Shown in pieces: positions 44,887 to 56,119 of a stretch of 64,000 nucleotides of DNA. Below the pieces are notes generated by a model, which saw only the letters and a program-made list of their open reading frames with translations, had not been told where the DNA came from and made no database searches. The stretch is from Dipteris shenzhenensis. Its lineage: Eukaryota; Polypodiophyta; Polypodiopsida; Gleicheniales. Each line of letters begins with the position of its first letter. Within the stretch, counting starts at the first letter, position 1. The DNA is taken from assembly GCA_047967505.1 (NCBI GenBank), contig CM106541.1, one strand, 5' to 3'. A program made the position numbers and the translations under genes.

Positions 44887-45155
44887 TGTTGGAAATGGAA
44901 GCGAGAGAACAAGCTGAAGCATGCTAGAATGAAATTGCAGCAATACAAATGAAGTACAAAGCTAGGGTAGTCATAGAATCAAAACCCTAGAAAGAACCCT
45001 AACTAGGGCCAAAAGATGTGTGGTGACTAACTCACCTACAAACTCAACCTCTAACTAAGGTTAGGGTAAAAAAACTTAATAACGGGAAAAAGTGCCCCTA
45101 GCCCCTTATTAAATAACATTGGTCACTGCCTTAGGAAATATAAATATTTCTAACA
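44887..45155 (-). repeat. 5' LTR of copia E (269 bp)
   Basis: On the minus strand it starts TGTTAGAAATATTTATATTT and ends CATTTCCAACA. The first 60 bp (AGGCAGTGACCAATGT, GGGGCTAGGGGCAC) resemble the LTR of copia D at 54178-54434, so the two belong to related families. Confidence 0.8.
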
Positions 45156-45739
45156 CTATTAGCTACATAGACATGATAATCATGCTTATGGCAATCAAAA
45201 TTTTCTAGATATGCATATGAACCACCCTTTGACATGGTACTCTCTCCTTATCACATGTTGGTTGCCGTTACATCGATGTCAGCATTTACACAAAGATCAT
45301 ACTCCTACGATCTGTCAAGTCAATTATCCCCATTTCTCTTGAAATGAGTTTAACATTTTACCTATCTTCAGAATTCAAACGGTGCTTTCACTTAAGGCGT
45401 CAGTTGCATAGAACCACATATGAGTCCTTCAAAAGACTGTATAACATTGCCCCTGGTCATAAGATCCACAATCATATAGCAATAATCTGTGGATATAGTC
45501 TTGTCAAATCATTTACAAATTCCCTTGTGGATGTACTCCTATCAAGCAGTGTTTACAACTTTTCAACCAAGGTCCTAGTACTCACAAGAAGAGGGCATAT
45601 TAGCCAAAGAAGCTATCAAAAAACAGATGTCTCGCATCCCATAGCTTTGATGTATAAAGACGGACAGTTGACCAAACAAATACATATTCTGTATTCAAAG
45701 GAATACTGAACTGCATTAAAAGAGTAAATCAAATGGCAC
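45156..45739. other. Intronic sequence near the exon at 45740
   Basis: No genes or repeats were recognised. The open frame at 45344-45709 on the plus strand has no similarity I can name. Confidence 0.5.
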
Positions 45740-45834
45740 CTGTAAAGAGGTATGAGGCGATAATTCAGCAACTCTAGGATTGAAACAGAAACCCCCGACT
45801 TTCCAATCAATTGGTGATACCTCTGCATCATGCC
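45740..45834 (-). CDS. MED23: MED23 exon with the LNYRLIPLYR motif
   Basis: A 95-bp exon reading GMMQRYHQLIGKSGVSVSIL, then ELLNYRLIPLY plus two bases of the split Arg codon. The acceptor TATCAG|GGC (45835) was chosen over ATGCAG|AGG (45823) because the extra four residues keep the Q-R pair and spacing of flowering-plant MED23. The donor is TACAG|GTGCC. Confidence 0.93.
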
Positions 45835-45996
45835 CTGATATTCATAAACCGCAACCAATCAGAGAATACAGTCCAGCATAAGGAAGCATTGAAGAGTTCT
45901 GATACATGTGTTATGAGAAAATAATAATTTTCCATTTTGTATATAATTGGCATAAGAGAAGAAAGGAAACATCTGAAAGTACATTTAAATACCCAC

Positions 45997-46080
45997 AGTG
46001 AGATGAGCCCGGAATAGTGTTTGTGGAGCAATCAATAAAAGTCGTGCATAAGATTCCATCATTGCAATACTTGGCAGCAT
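45997..46080 (-). CDS. MED23: MED23 exon, most 5' one found
   Basis: An 84-bp, phase-0 exon reading MLPSIAMMESYARLLLIAPQ and TLFRAHLT, matching VPSIAMVETYTRLLLISPHS and MFRSHF of flowering-plant MED23. The acceptor is CTACAG|ATG (46081) and the donor ACT|GTGGGT (45997/45996). An alternative donor four bases on would break the reading frame into the next exon. The initial ATG is internal to the protein, so upstream exons must exist. Confidence 0.92.
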
Positions 46081-46849
46081 CTGTAGTCATTATTGCAAGT
46101 TTGAGGATTGCTGAGGACATTTTTTGAATAAATGTGTGAGCTTCATAAATCTCTGAAACTTGAGGCCTAGATCACGCCTCAACAACCACAAAAAACTAGG
46201 AGCTTGCAATTATCACATAAAGCCAAACAAACAAGCAGATTGCATCATGGGATATTACATGGCAAAAGCAACAACACTCCTATATAGCAAACCATAAAAA
46301 TTATTGCACTAGGGGATTGGGAGACTAGAACTTAGTAATTTAAGCACTGGAATTCAGCCTTTTATTTTAGCAAAGGAGAATACTTGGTGTCAACTTGTTT
46401 GTTAAGAAAACTCAGCCCTTAAACATCAGCCCTACATGTTTGCCACTTCACAGCTTTTCATGTGCTATGTGCTTGCCATCCTAATTTTCTGCCATTTGGC
46501 ATCCTCGACTCCCATCAAGTCATCATGTTTCTTCATAGAATTAACCTAATCTGGCTTCAGGACATCCAGTCCTGTTGCATCCTGTACCAAAACCTCAATA
46601 GACAAATTTTCACCATTGACTAACACCATGACCCTCTAACATGACTAACCTGAACCCAGAGAGGTTTAAACATAGGAACCACACTGCATTTATATGTATA
46701 TACAATGACAGCTGCAACTCATATTATGGACTCTCTAAGGAGCTTTCTGATCTTTCTCAACTGCTCCATCCAAGGTCATGTAACATTCAGACAACAATGT
46801 AGCATTCCCTTCAGCTTCAAGGATCAGAGTCCCTAGAGTTTATCATCTA

Positions 46850-48590
46850 GGGATGTCACTGCATACTGTATATATAATTTTGATGTAACCTCTGCCAGAG
46901 GAAGTGCATGCCATGAAACCAGCACCGTGAATAGTTTTTGGTTTCAGACTTGCCGACCATAGATTCTGACAAGTTCCTGCAACATATCAGTCCCTCAATT
47001 AGTGTGTCACTTGGCTGCTTTTGTTTCCATTAATCCAACACTGTGATATACTAGATGAACCTGAAAGTTATGTGGTAGTTCAATATTATAGGCTACCTTA
47101 CCTATGTTTAGGAGCTGAGCATGGCCCACAATTTGAGGCAGTACCTTAGCATATGGCTCAGTTGTTGAAGACTTCGTACGATTAATTTTCTCATGCAGTA
47201 CCTTTATCTCTATCCACAACTTTGTGTATATATTATATTTTAGTAGACAGATCCCACATCCATACTATGTAATCTATGGCACTAGGCCGTTCCTGAGGTA
47301 TTTCAGCTTCGGTTAAAACTTGCTTGTCTATAAAGATAGTTCAGATTAAAAAGGACTCATCCTTGTGTAAATCAATGCTTTCTATCAGTATTCACAAACT
47401 CTAGCAATAGCAACCATTTATTTCATGTACATTGTCTTTCTGATGCAATTGTTCTCAGACATCCTCATGAGTTCGTCGACTAACTCTGGAGATATATCCA
47501 CCCACTCATTCCAAGATATGTAAACTGCAACCAAAACACAATACATTTGGCCAATCGATGCAGCCAAAATACACTCTGTAAACAAGCCACTATTTGTGGA
47601 GCTGAAAGAAAACAGGTGATAGGAGGCCTGCTAGACTGCAGTGCCCTCCACACACAGGTAGGAATAGATGCACACAGGTGGCTTGCTGCAACTGAAATGC
47701 CAACAAGCACACAACTGAACGTGCAGAAACTGAACTGCAAATGCACACTGAACCCAATATAAAGCAAACCAACTTAGGGTGTCGAGGTGAGGAGATGAGG
47801 CAGGAGAAGCTTCACAGTGGCTTCTCACAGAAGCCAGAGCTTCAGCCCCATCCTATGTGGCACATTGAGACAGTGTACCGAATCAGAATACACCAAACAC
47901 ATGCACTAGATGCGATACTTGCATCTGATGGGCTGCCCTAGAGTGAGTGAGATGGTGAGTGAATGTCTTGTGGCATGTGGCAAGGCCACAAGAGATAGAC
48001 CAATAGTATGATGCCATGTGGCAACCATCCCTTCATCCATGATGAATGTATGTGGAGGTTTGCCACATCATGTGGCCCCTTAAAAATCTCTAACCCCTAT
48101 CCCTGACATAACGTCATGGATGTCCTGCCCTAGGACCTAAGGTCTACCTACCACTCTTTTAGACCTTTTATTAATCCTAATCCAAAATTACCCGAAGGGT
48201 AACTTAGTGAGCTATGTCCATAGTTCATCATTGTTTCCAACAAGAGCACTAATCATTTCTTTTGTTAAAAGGATGTGAGCCTCCTTGATAAGGCAATCTA
48301 CCACAAGACTTATACCCACTTAGTGTTTTTTGTAACAATAAAATCCATGGGAATGCAGTCTGTTTCTAAAGCTATCTTATACATATCATTGGCTTGTATA
48401 CTAATCTGTTGGTAGCCAACTCTTTATAATACGGTGACTCCATTTAGAGCAACCAGATCATCAAACATTCTAACCAAAGTATTGAGATCACATTGTTCAA
48501 CCCTCAGAAATCAATACATAGGTAAATGGCTCATCTTTCTCTTTTGCCAAAATCACATGTAACCAATGTTTGACCACTCTTTTATAGCTC
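46850..48590 (-). mobile_element. Gypsy H, very decayed Ty3/gypsy element
   Basis: Minus strand. Near 48590-48290 are reverse transcriptase traces (DEPFTYVLI, then QISIQANDMYKIALETDC, equivalent to YHQI...DI.KTAF). At 47170-47060 is the integrase tail KVLPQIVGHAQLLNIGKVAY then NIELPHNFQVHLVYHSVGL. At 46990-46870 are chromodomain-like traces (LFTVLVSWHALPLAEVTSK). The order is right for a single element, but the RNase H and integrase cores are gone and stops are frequent. Confidence 0.65.
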
Positions 48591-48599
48591 TACGCCTAG

Positions 48600-49335
48600 G
48601 TGTTTGATATACAATCAATATCAATAAAGATGAGGGTAACTAGGATCCTAGAGCTTATGGGTTAGTTAAAAGTTTAGGACCACACATGTGGCATGCCACG
48701 TGTCATCTCGATTTACTCTTAGTTATGGTTTAAGGTCTCTTATAAATTCCTTAATTTCTGTTCTTCATCCTATGCTCTCTTCTCTCCATCTGTTGTTACA
48801 ATTGTGAGTGCTTGGCTTGTGAAGTTATCTTGGGTTCTATCAACTATGTAACACATTTCATGGTGTGTTTCACATTGAGTTTACGTTGGTATTTTCCATA
48901 TGATGCTTGTTGCATAATGTTATGTCTCTTGTAATGTGATATATGCTCAATAATTCTCCCCATCATGATCACTCATCATTTGATATTTTCAATAACTTCT
49001 CCTAGTAACACACTCTCAAGCTTCTCATCATGACAAAACCACTCTTGCTAGAACCCTTGCCCCAGGGATTAGTGATAGTAGGATTCTTGGGAGAATTTTG
49101 GAGCCAAAAACGCATCGAATACCTAATGTTATCCCGCATATGATGAGCCTTGAAGTGGCCATGCACTAGTTGTTAGCCATCTCTTATTTTTGTGTACATC
49201 GTCAATTGAATCTTTCATTCACCTTCCTCTCTTGTGATGTTTTAGCCTCATTACCCTACCCATTTGCAATCATCATTAGAAACATCCATGTGGTGCACAT
49301 ATGTCATAGAGCCCCTTGAGGGCTTCCAGTTGGTA
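48600..49335. other. Unassigned sequence, possibly a gypsy LTR or leader
   Basis: AT-rich, with CCACGTGTCATCTCG and a TATAAATTCC motif near 48740. The position upstream of gypsy H (minus strand) would suit its leader or LTR, but no second LTR copy was found. Confidence 0.35.
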
Positions 49336-50080
49336 GCTGGCTGAGACAGATGGGGCAGGAAGGGCATTGCCAGATGTGTCTTCAGCAGGAGGAGTCCATG
49401 AAGCATTGCCTTTGGAGCTGCTCGCACGCGCAGACGGTTTGGAAGGGAATCATGGGGATCTTAGCTAGGGCTACACCCGAGCTAGGACCGATCACTTGGG
49501 GAGCCGTTTGTTGGTGCAGCACTGAGCTGGGACATCACTTGGCCTATGAGTTCTCTAGACAGGATCCCGTCTTTTTCATCACGCAGGCCACTTGGGCATA
49601 CATGGACAGCTTCCCATGGCATTTGACAGAGACAGATGCAGGAACGATGCCTCGGCACCCAGTTTGGGAGATCATAGGGAGCATCACTGGCTGGCATATC
49701 TGGACTTCCAGATGCGCGCAGACTGTAGGAGCTCAGACTTCTTCTACTACCCAGACCCTCGCAGATATCTGGAGCACGATCATTCACACGCTCAAGGGTC
49801 AGTGGGATCAGATTCAGGGAGAGTCCCGGGCAGGGAAGGAAAAGAGACGACGTTTCCTTCGCGACTGGGACCACCGGGAGTTATTCTTCCAGCACTCCAC
49901 TCAGAGTCTTCAGTGGCATTACGCCCCTCCACCGTGGCTGTTTGTCCACTCTCCGATGATTATGCCCTAGGAGGCTTGTATTTAGCATTTTGACTTCTCG
50001 GGCTGAATCCGTTTTGTGATTACAGCCCGCTGGCCTTCAGGCCTTCTTGTACTCTCGCTTTCAAGTAATATAACTAGCAC
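49336..50080 (+). pseudogene. L1-type LINE fragment, zinc-binding C-terminal end
   Basis: A single open frame 49350-49970 reads GHCQMCLQQEESMKHCLWSC, then PVWEIIGSITGWHIWTSRCA and TLADIWSTIIHTLKGQWDQI. This is the C-x2-C...H-x4-C zinc-binding domain and tail of an L1-type ORF2, homologous to CPRCLSASESIQHCLWDC in the element at 57647-59928. It is strongly 5'-truncated. The 3' end lies near 50070, without a clear poly(A). Confidence 0.85.
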
Positions 50081-50389
50081 TACATCCTCCTCATGAAAGC
50101 TAATCACCCTATCATCATAAAGATCCCTTTGCAAGACATGGGTGAAACCTGCTTTGATAATATGCAGCTTTTACCATTGATTGCTTTAACACCACAATAT
50201 TTGATATCAAATAAGGCAAGTTATTGGGCTGTCCAATTAAATAGCCATACGTGTAAAATCGTGGTGAATGGGAGTGGACTGTGGTACACAATTGCTACAA
50301 GAGCCCTCCTTTATTTGACTTTCCCGTTTGCCAGAAATTTTCGAATTAGAAACAGAGGTTGAAGACCTTGCACACTCCTCATTGGGAGA
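50081..50389. other. Unassigned sequence
   Basis: The open frame 50093-50362 has no similarity I recognise. Confidence 0.4.
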
Positions 50390-50570
50390 AATAAAGTTTC
50401 TTAGAGTCTTCAAAAGGCCAAAGGGTCTAGGAGACTGAGAAAACCAGATATAATGAGAAAGCAAGAAGGGGTGGGGCCACTAAGCGGGCATCCACACCCA
50501 ATTGAGTAAAACAAATGGGGGCTCGAGACTATAGTGAAAAGGTGGCAAACAGTCCACATGAAGTCCAAGG
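50390..50570 (-). mobile_element. LINE-P 3' end fragment
   Basis: AAAGTTTCTTAGAGTCTTCA, AAAGGCCAAAGGGTCTAGGA and GGCCACTAAGCGGGCATCCA follow the minus-strand LINE-P 3' UTR as at 4770-4880. It is only about 0.18 kb long and diverged. Confidence 0.65.
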
Positions 50571-50781
50571 CTTGCAAACCATCCACATGTCCAAGCATAC
50601 CAACTTCACTAATCTCCCTCGGGCACTAATGTCATGGATATAAATAGGGCATGGCTTTCAAATTACCCTAGACTTTCAGAATTCCTTTTGCCGGAGACTT
50701 TGAAAATCCTTCTCGAATAGAAAAGTCACCCTTTTCTTTTGGCTTTTCATTCATGAAGGGATTGCAATAATCAATGGAGGA

Positions 50782-51047
50782 TGTAGGCTAGGGCAAGCAA
50801 TGGAAGCTGAAGAAATGAGGCAATGGAAGCAAAAATGAGCTGCTCTAGTGTATTGCTGCAATGAAAGAACTAGTACAAGTACACCTGATATAACAAAACC
50901 CTAGGACACGGTATCCTAGCTAGACTAAGTGTCCTAACTGGTACACGTACTAACTGTACCAAGTGTCCTAATTGCCTACAACTAGGCCTATAAGGCACAT
51001 ACCAAGGAATGAGTGGCACCTATGGAGAGCCCATAGAATGGCATACA
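50782..51047 (-). repeat. 3' LTR of a copia A relative
   Basis: On the minus strand it starts TGTATGCCATTCTATGGGC and ends GCCTACA (266 bp). To its right lies the polypurine tract (CCATGGAGGGGGG on the minus strand) and about 40 bp of internal sequence as before the right LTR of copia A. It is therefore a 3' LTR whose element is deleted beyond that point, not a clean solo LTR. Confidence 0.85.
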
Positions 51048-51099
51048 AACCCCCCTCCATGGTATGGGCTGAAGATCATGGACACGTTGATAGGACACA

Positions 51100-52534
51100 A
51101 AATGTATCTAGCTTTTGTGCACTATCTTGTAGATATGGGTAGGCACTCAGAGTATGCACCGACCCACGGGATGGGCTTTGGGGACACTAGGAGTTTGTTT
51201 TTCTCATTTGATCTTCGTGGATGTAAATATTTCAAAAATGAATATAATGTGTTTCTTGTAGGGTCTCGGGGAAATGATGAGCATAGGTGATGTGGACCCA
51301 AGGTCTCCAATGTACTGGGTCTTCATTTGTTCGGGTGTTGGTATGTCGGCTTGTATGTAAAAATGGATAATGATATATGTGTGGGGTGTGTTGTTTTGAA
51401 AGGGCTAGGTCCCTTGGCATTTTTTCTTGTCAAGGAAATGTTTGGGAGATTGGAGGGGTGAAAGGCGTGTTATGGGTTGTGCATGGGATTGTTACATGAT
51501 TTTTTTTTAAAAATTAGTGGGTTGACGTGTTTACGGCGTTTGTGAGCTTGGGTAACGGTGAGAGGCTTCTAGATGGTGAGTTGGCGATGGTATGTAGAGA
51601 GAGCAATTGCTAGAGAGTTCCGGAAAAGGGAGCATACTGTGGATGTGGTCACGTAGAAAGAGGGTCGTCAGACAGAGAAGGATTTGATCCAAGCTGAGGT
51701 GCAATAACAAAAGTGACAATTCCAGAGGGGGAGCAAGAACTAGATACTCCTCATTGAATCGTGAATGATTGTTGTTTGTTGCTTAAGGATGCAGAGCGTC
51801 GACTTATGCATTGATACAGGAAGAGAGAGTTAACGAATCATGATTCATTGGTGATAGAGGAAGGGATCATGTGATGCGTGTGGAGTTGTAGGCAGAATGG
51901 AAAGACCTTTTCCTTAACGTCGCGCATGTACATGATTGAGTTGATGAGCGAGGGTAATATGCAATTGTTTAGGTTTTGACGTGAAGCAGAGAAGAGATGT
52001 TTCTGTCATGTGCAGACTGGACGCCTTTTGGGCAGTAGTGAAGGTCTTTCTGGATGTCGCATTAGCTTGATGTGCGCAGCTGAGCGGTGATAGCGCAGAG
52101 CGAGTTCAACGTCCGTCTTAATTCTCTCGTGAAGAGAAGATAATCATGATCCTCACGTGGACGAAGTAGCCAGGAAGGTTGACACAATTCAGCATGAAAG
52201 GCGTGAAGTGTGAAGGGTTTGAATTTTTTTAATCTTTGTTGAGGAGTGTTTGTTCTCCGTTTCAGTGGAAAAGGCTTGCAGCTGCTGAGTCAAAGATTGG
52301 CTTTTTGTTTTGGGGGTTTTTGTGTGTTGACACGAGAAGAGTAGATGATGGATGTTTGAGTTGGTTGGCTTGGCATTAAAGTAGGGATAGCTTGATTGTG
52401 TGGGATTCTAGCTTGGGCAGTTCCAGAGTTTTTTTGTATAGTTTCCCATTTTTTTGTTATCATCTTTTCGGCAATCCTGTTGGGGATTGGGTCTTGGATT
52501 GAGATTGTGCACTCGAGACAAGACAGTCCTGGAA
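51100..52534. other. Unassigned sequence, possibly the leader and LTR of gypsy G
   Basis: About 1.4 kb without coding similarity. It ends right before the gag-like start of gypsy G, so its LTR/leader is the likely content. No second LTR copy is inside the window to test this. Confidence 0.4.
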
Positions 52535-54177
52535 GATGGCACAGAATTTTTCATGTTTCTATGAATTGCCCAATGAGGATCCTGAGAGGTTCATAGAAAG
52601 CTTGGAGTTTACTACTCAGAAAAGACAGGAATACCCATGAAGTGTTGTTCAAGATATTGTCTTTTTGTCTAGTAGGAGAGGCTCGTACTTGGCTTCAAGA
52701 TTTTGTGGCTGGCTTTCATAATGAACAAGGGGTACAAAGGGATCCGAGTTATGCAGAGGTGAGGACTGCCTTTGTGGCACGGTTTGCTTGCATTCGGGAT
52801 GTGGAGGGAGCTGTGTGCCTTGTAGCAGAATGCTACTCAAACCGTGGATGAGTGTTTGGGAAGATTCACTATGATGTGGAATAAGTGGCACTTTGCTTTG
52901 TTACCAGAGGTCCACCTCAAGTGATCAAGAAGGATCGCTTTGTTGCAGGGTTGAAGCCCAAAATCTAGATAAAGGTGGAGTGCAAGGAGTTGTCCACCTA
53001 TGAAGATGCTTTGAGAGTGGACAGGGAATAGAGGAAGAAACAAAAGAGGTTGGCTCAGTTGAGCTGTGAAATGCCTGTGGTGCAAACTAGACCTTCCGTC
53101 ACCTCCCCTGTGAAATGCCTGTGGTGCAGACTAGAATTTCCCTTGTTCGTGCCCGGGCCTGTACCATGTAGGAGCATTCTGCTGAACCAAGCAGAAGCAC
53201 ACGTCGTTATTTACAATTTTTATTATGGATGAACCATCAAAGACAAAGCCTAAAAAGGAGGTATCCATAAAAGAGGAGATTCATGAGATGTCCCAACTCA
53301 TGAAGAATCTCAGTCTCAATTTGATGGGAGGTAGGGGATGTGGCAGGACTCCTAGTGGAAGAGGAGCCAGTGGTTTGTCTTCGTCTAGTGCTTCAGCGTT
53401 TTGGCAGGCAGGCATGGACAAGGGGTTTATGCTCTTAATGTGCACTGTTTCAACTGTGGTGAATGGGGCATTATAGTTTGCATTGTGATAAGCCACCTCG
53501 TATGGGTGGGGATGTTTATCCACTACCACCAGGATTGAATAATCAGATTAATGATCATCGTGTAGAAGTGAAGGATGCAGGCCAGTCAAGTGGAACTGTG
53601 AAGGCTACTATTGAAGAGAAGGATAAGGGAAAAGTTGTGAGTCTACTTGGGTTGGAAGTGGATAATGAAGAGGAATTGACAATCATGCCTTTGGGGAAGC
53701 GAAATCGAGATCAAGAAGCAGGGCCGAGTGAAATGAAAGATAAGGGCACTGAGGATGTGATCACTTACCAAAGGAAGAAGCTTCAAAGGAGGAAGAAGCC
53801 AAGAAGAACATATAAGACCTAGGATTATCCAGTGGAAAGGAGCAGAGGGAATATGACTTGGTTGAGGATCTTTCTAAAAGGAAGCCAAATATTACCTTTA
53901 GGCAGATGATTAGTTTGTCTCCCAACTTGAAGAAGGAATAGCGGTATGCAACGAAAACCAAGAAGAAGATGGCTCAGAGGAAAGCTGGCAAAGTATTGTC
54001 TATTGGTAAACCACCTGATATTTGCCCTTCAGTATAGGCTTGGCACAAAGGTTTTGAGTTTGGGGAGGTGTATATTGATGAGGGTGCTCAAATTTGTGTT
54101 ATCACACAAGCTTGTGCCTGAGAAATTGGGTTTGAGGATTTCAGCTCCTTCTAATTTTTATCTTCGGATGGCCAATC
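52535..54177 (+). pseudogene. Gypsy G gag and protease, left of copia D
   Basis: Starts MAQNFSCFYELPNEDPERFI. Gag continues with LFKILSFCLVGEARTWLQDF and VRTAFVARFACIRDVEGAVC in another frame. The CCHC knuckle near 53440-53490 reads HCFNCGEWG, then after a one-base shift HYSLHCDKPP, so the zinc-binding motif is split by a frameshift. A protease remnant near 54050-54150 shows EFGEVYIDEGAQICVI, where D-S-G is D-E-G. The sequence is cut at 54177 by copia D and resumes near 62813. Confidence 0.8.
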
Positions 54178-54434
54178 TGTGAGATTTGGGAGAGTAGAAA
54201 GCAAGAGTGAGTGCAAGAGTGAACTGAACGTCTGCATAGAAGAAGTGAGAAGTACAAGAAAGAGTGTGGGATTTTGTCTAAGTGACAAAAGCCTTATCCT
54301 ATCCACTAACCGTAGTTAGGGATTGGAGGATTGGACTGTGGTGAGGGGAAAAAACCTCAATGAGGGAAAAGTGCCCCTAGCCTACTTATTACATTACATT
54401 GGCCACTGCCTAGAATATACCAATAATTCTAACA
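54178..54434 (-). repeat. 3' LTR of copia D (257 bp)
   Basis: On the minus strand it starts TGTTAGAATTATTGGTATAT and ends CAAATCTCACA. Its left 80 bp match the 5' LTR piece at 62725 almost exactly. Confidence 0.85.
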
Positions 54435-54469
54435 CCACCTGCACTGCCAATGTGGTGTACAAGGTAGTG

Positions 54470-54700
54470 ATCAATCACCAAAAGGAGATAGGTTTAGAGC
54501 ATTGCGAAATGCCTCAAACTTCTCACGTGGAAGTGCTTTGGTGAATATGTCTGCAACATTGTCATGTGTTGACACATAGATCATACTGATCTCCCCTGCA
54601 TGCAGCTTCTCTCTGACATAATGATAATGAACCTCAATGTGCTTCGTGTGACCATGAAACACAGGATTCTTTGCCACTGCTATAGCACTCTGCCTACTCT
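54470..54700 (-). pseudogene. Copia D RNase H end
   Basis: Reads VAKNPVFHGHTKHIEVHYHY and NVADIFTKALPREKFEAF, the end of copia RNase H. The linker upstream (to about 54700) joins it directly, so the reverse transcriptase and most of RNase H are gone. Confidence 0.88.
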
Positions 54701-56070
54701 ACCTGAAAGTCTGTAGAAACCAATTCGGAACTGTTTTGGCTGCATGTATCTCTTGAATCTCTTGCCTGACAACTTCATCCACACCCTGTGGAGGAACAAA
54801 ATCAGCATGTGGCTGAATCGGGGCATGTGGATTAGGAGGAGGTTGCTGTAAATTCTGATTTTCAGCATGAGCCACAGCTAGGGAACCAAAAGCTATAGGA
54901 AGCATCCCCTCAAAAATATCATTTGAAGAAGCTGGAATAGTAAATTCAGCATGTGTATGTGCTGAATTCTCTAAAAAAATAACATCTCTACTCACAAAAA
55001 TCTTGCCTTTGCTTTGTGCACTATACCCAACAAAAATACACTTAAGTGCCTTATCTGACAACTTATGTCGAAACTCCACAGGCACATGGGCATATGCAAC
55101 ACAACCAAAAACTCTGAAGTGATCCACCGAAAGCTTTCTCCCATGCCTTGCAAGCCTCATAGGCAGTGATTGTCTTCAAAGCCTTTGTGGGAGCTGATTC
55201 AAAACATAATTGGCATACACGAGGCCTTTGAGCCAAAACTTATGAGGCAACTTCTTACTAGTAAGCATGCATCTATCCATCTCCATAAGAGAGTGATTTT
55301 TGTGCTTAGCTTTGCCATTTTACTGCCGTGTAAGCCTCACGGTAAGCTGATGCGTGATGCCCTTCTCTGTCAAAAATGCCTCGAATTCATGAGACATATA
55401 CTCCCTCCCTCTGTCAGTGCGAAGTGTCTGCACCTTGAGTCGTGTCTCATTTTCAACCATAGCCACAAAGTGTTTAAAATGCATAAACACTTGTGATTTT
55501 TTCTTTAAACCATAGACCCAAGTATAATTGCTGAAGTCATCTATGAATGTAACGTAATAGAGATAGCCACCAAAAGCAAGTGTCCAAATGGGACCCAGAC
55601 ATCACTGCGTATAAGCTGTAATTTACGAGTAGCTCTTATTGCACCATCCTTCTTAAAAGGAAATCTATGCATCTTGCAAAGGATGCATCCCTCACATGCA
55701 TGAGGAGGAGGTGACTCCAAAGGACGCAATGCATCAACCATAGCATGCTTCTGAAGTGTCATCAAGCTGCCATAGCTCATGTGCCCATGTCTGCCATGCC
55801 ATAACTCCGCATTTTGCATTGCAGCAGTGGAAATGCTCGTTGAAACTGCAAGCTCGGATCTTCTCTCATAAATGTCAAGGTGAAAAGGACCCCGATACAA
55901 AGTGCCAAACAGCATGAAAGCATAGTCATTCTCTTTGTCTCGAACTGCACACTTAGCATCATCGAATATGACCTTAAATCCTCCTCGATTGAGAGAGGAC
56001 ACTGAAAGCAAATTTTTCTTTATACTTGGCACATAAAGAACATCAAAGCAAATTTTTCTTTATACTTGGC
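54700..56070 (-). pseudogene. Copia D integrase and linker
   Basis: In order on the minus strand: KKNLLSVSSLNRGGFKVIF, LWHGRHGHMSYGSL, CEGCILCKMHRFPFKK, LQLIRSDV, a frameshift, YTWVYGLKKKS, NETRLKVQTLRTDRE, FGCVAYAHVPVEFRHKLS and FVGYSAQSKGK. Then follows a Pro/Asn/His-rich linker ending VPNWFLQTFR. Stops and shifts lie near 55545, 55320 and 55170. Confidence 0.85.
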
Positions 56071-56084
56071 ACATAAAGAACATC
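56005..56084 (-). repeat. 40-bp tandem duplication in copia D
   Basis: Two identical 40-bp units (56005-56044 and 56045-56084), each carrying AAAGCAAATTTTTCTTTA. The perfect identity suggests a recent event. It lies at the protease/integrase boundary and shifts the frame. Confidence 0.9.
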
Positions 56085-56119
56085 TGTAATTTTGAAATAT
56101 GTGCCATCCGTGGATGTGA

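Larger units (their letters stand above)
42680..45155 (-). mobile_element. Copia E, 5' part with LTR
   Basis: On the minus strand in order: 5' LTR (45155-44887), Met-tRNA binding site, untranslated leader (about 44870-43800), gag start (DRLDGTNHPLWSF near 43730), gag with FIVPHIRSCQIAK near 43540, a zinc knuckle remnant, protease, and integrase-side sequence to about 42680. The 3' part is missing. It is related to copia D: the gag blocks and the leader/LTR ends are alike. Confidence 0.85.
39392..45739 (-). other. Giant MED23 intron (6.3 kb)
   Basis: The donor TACAG|GTGCC is at 45740/45739 and the acceptor GGACAG ends at 39392. The join gives L-Y-R-Y-H-G-K, matching LYRYQGK in flowering plants. 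It contains a copia fragment, an ORF1-only LINE relative and copia E. Confidence 0.88.

Noticed and set aside
45822-45834. Alternative acceptor ATGCAG|AGG for the MED23 exon at 45740
   Set aside because: It would drop four residues and break the spacing and Q-R match to flowering-plant MED23, although it cannot be fully excluded without cDNA.
49350-49970. The 206-residue frame as a host nucleic-acid-binding protein
   Set aside because: It is homologous to the zinc-binding end of the L1-type ORF2 at 57.6-59.9 kb.
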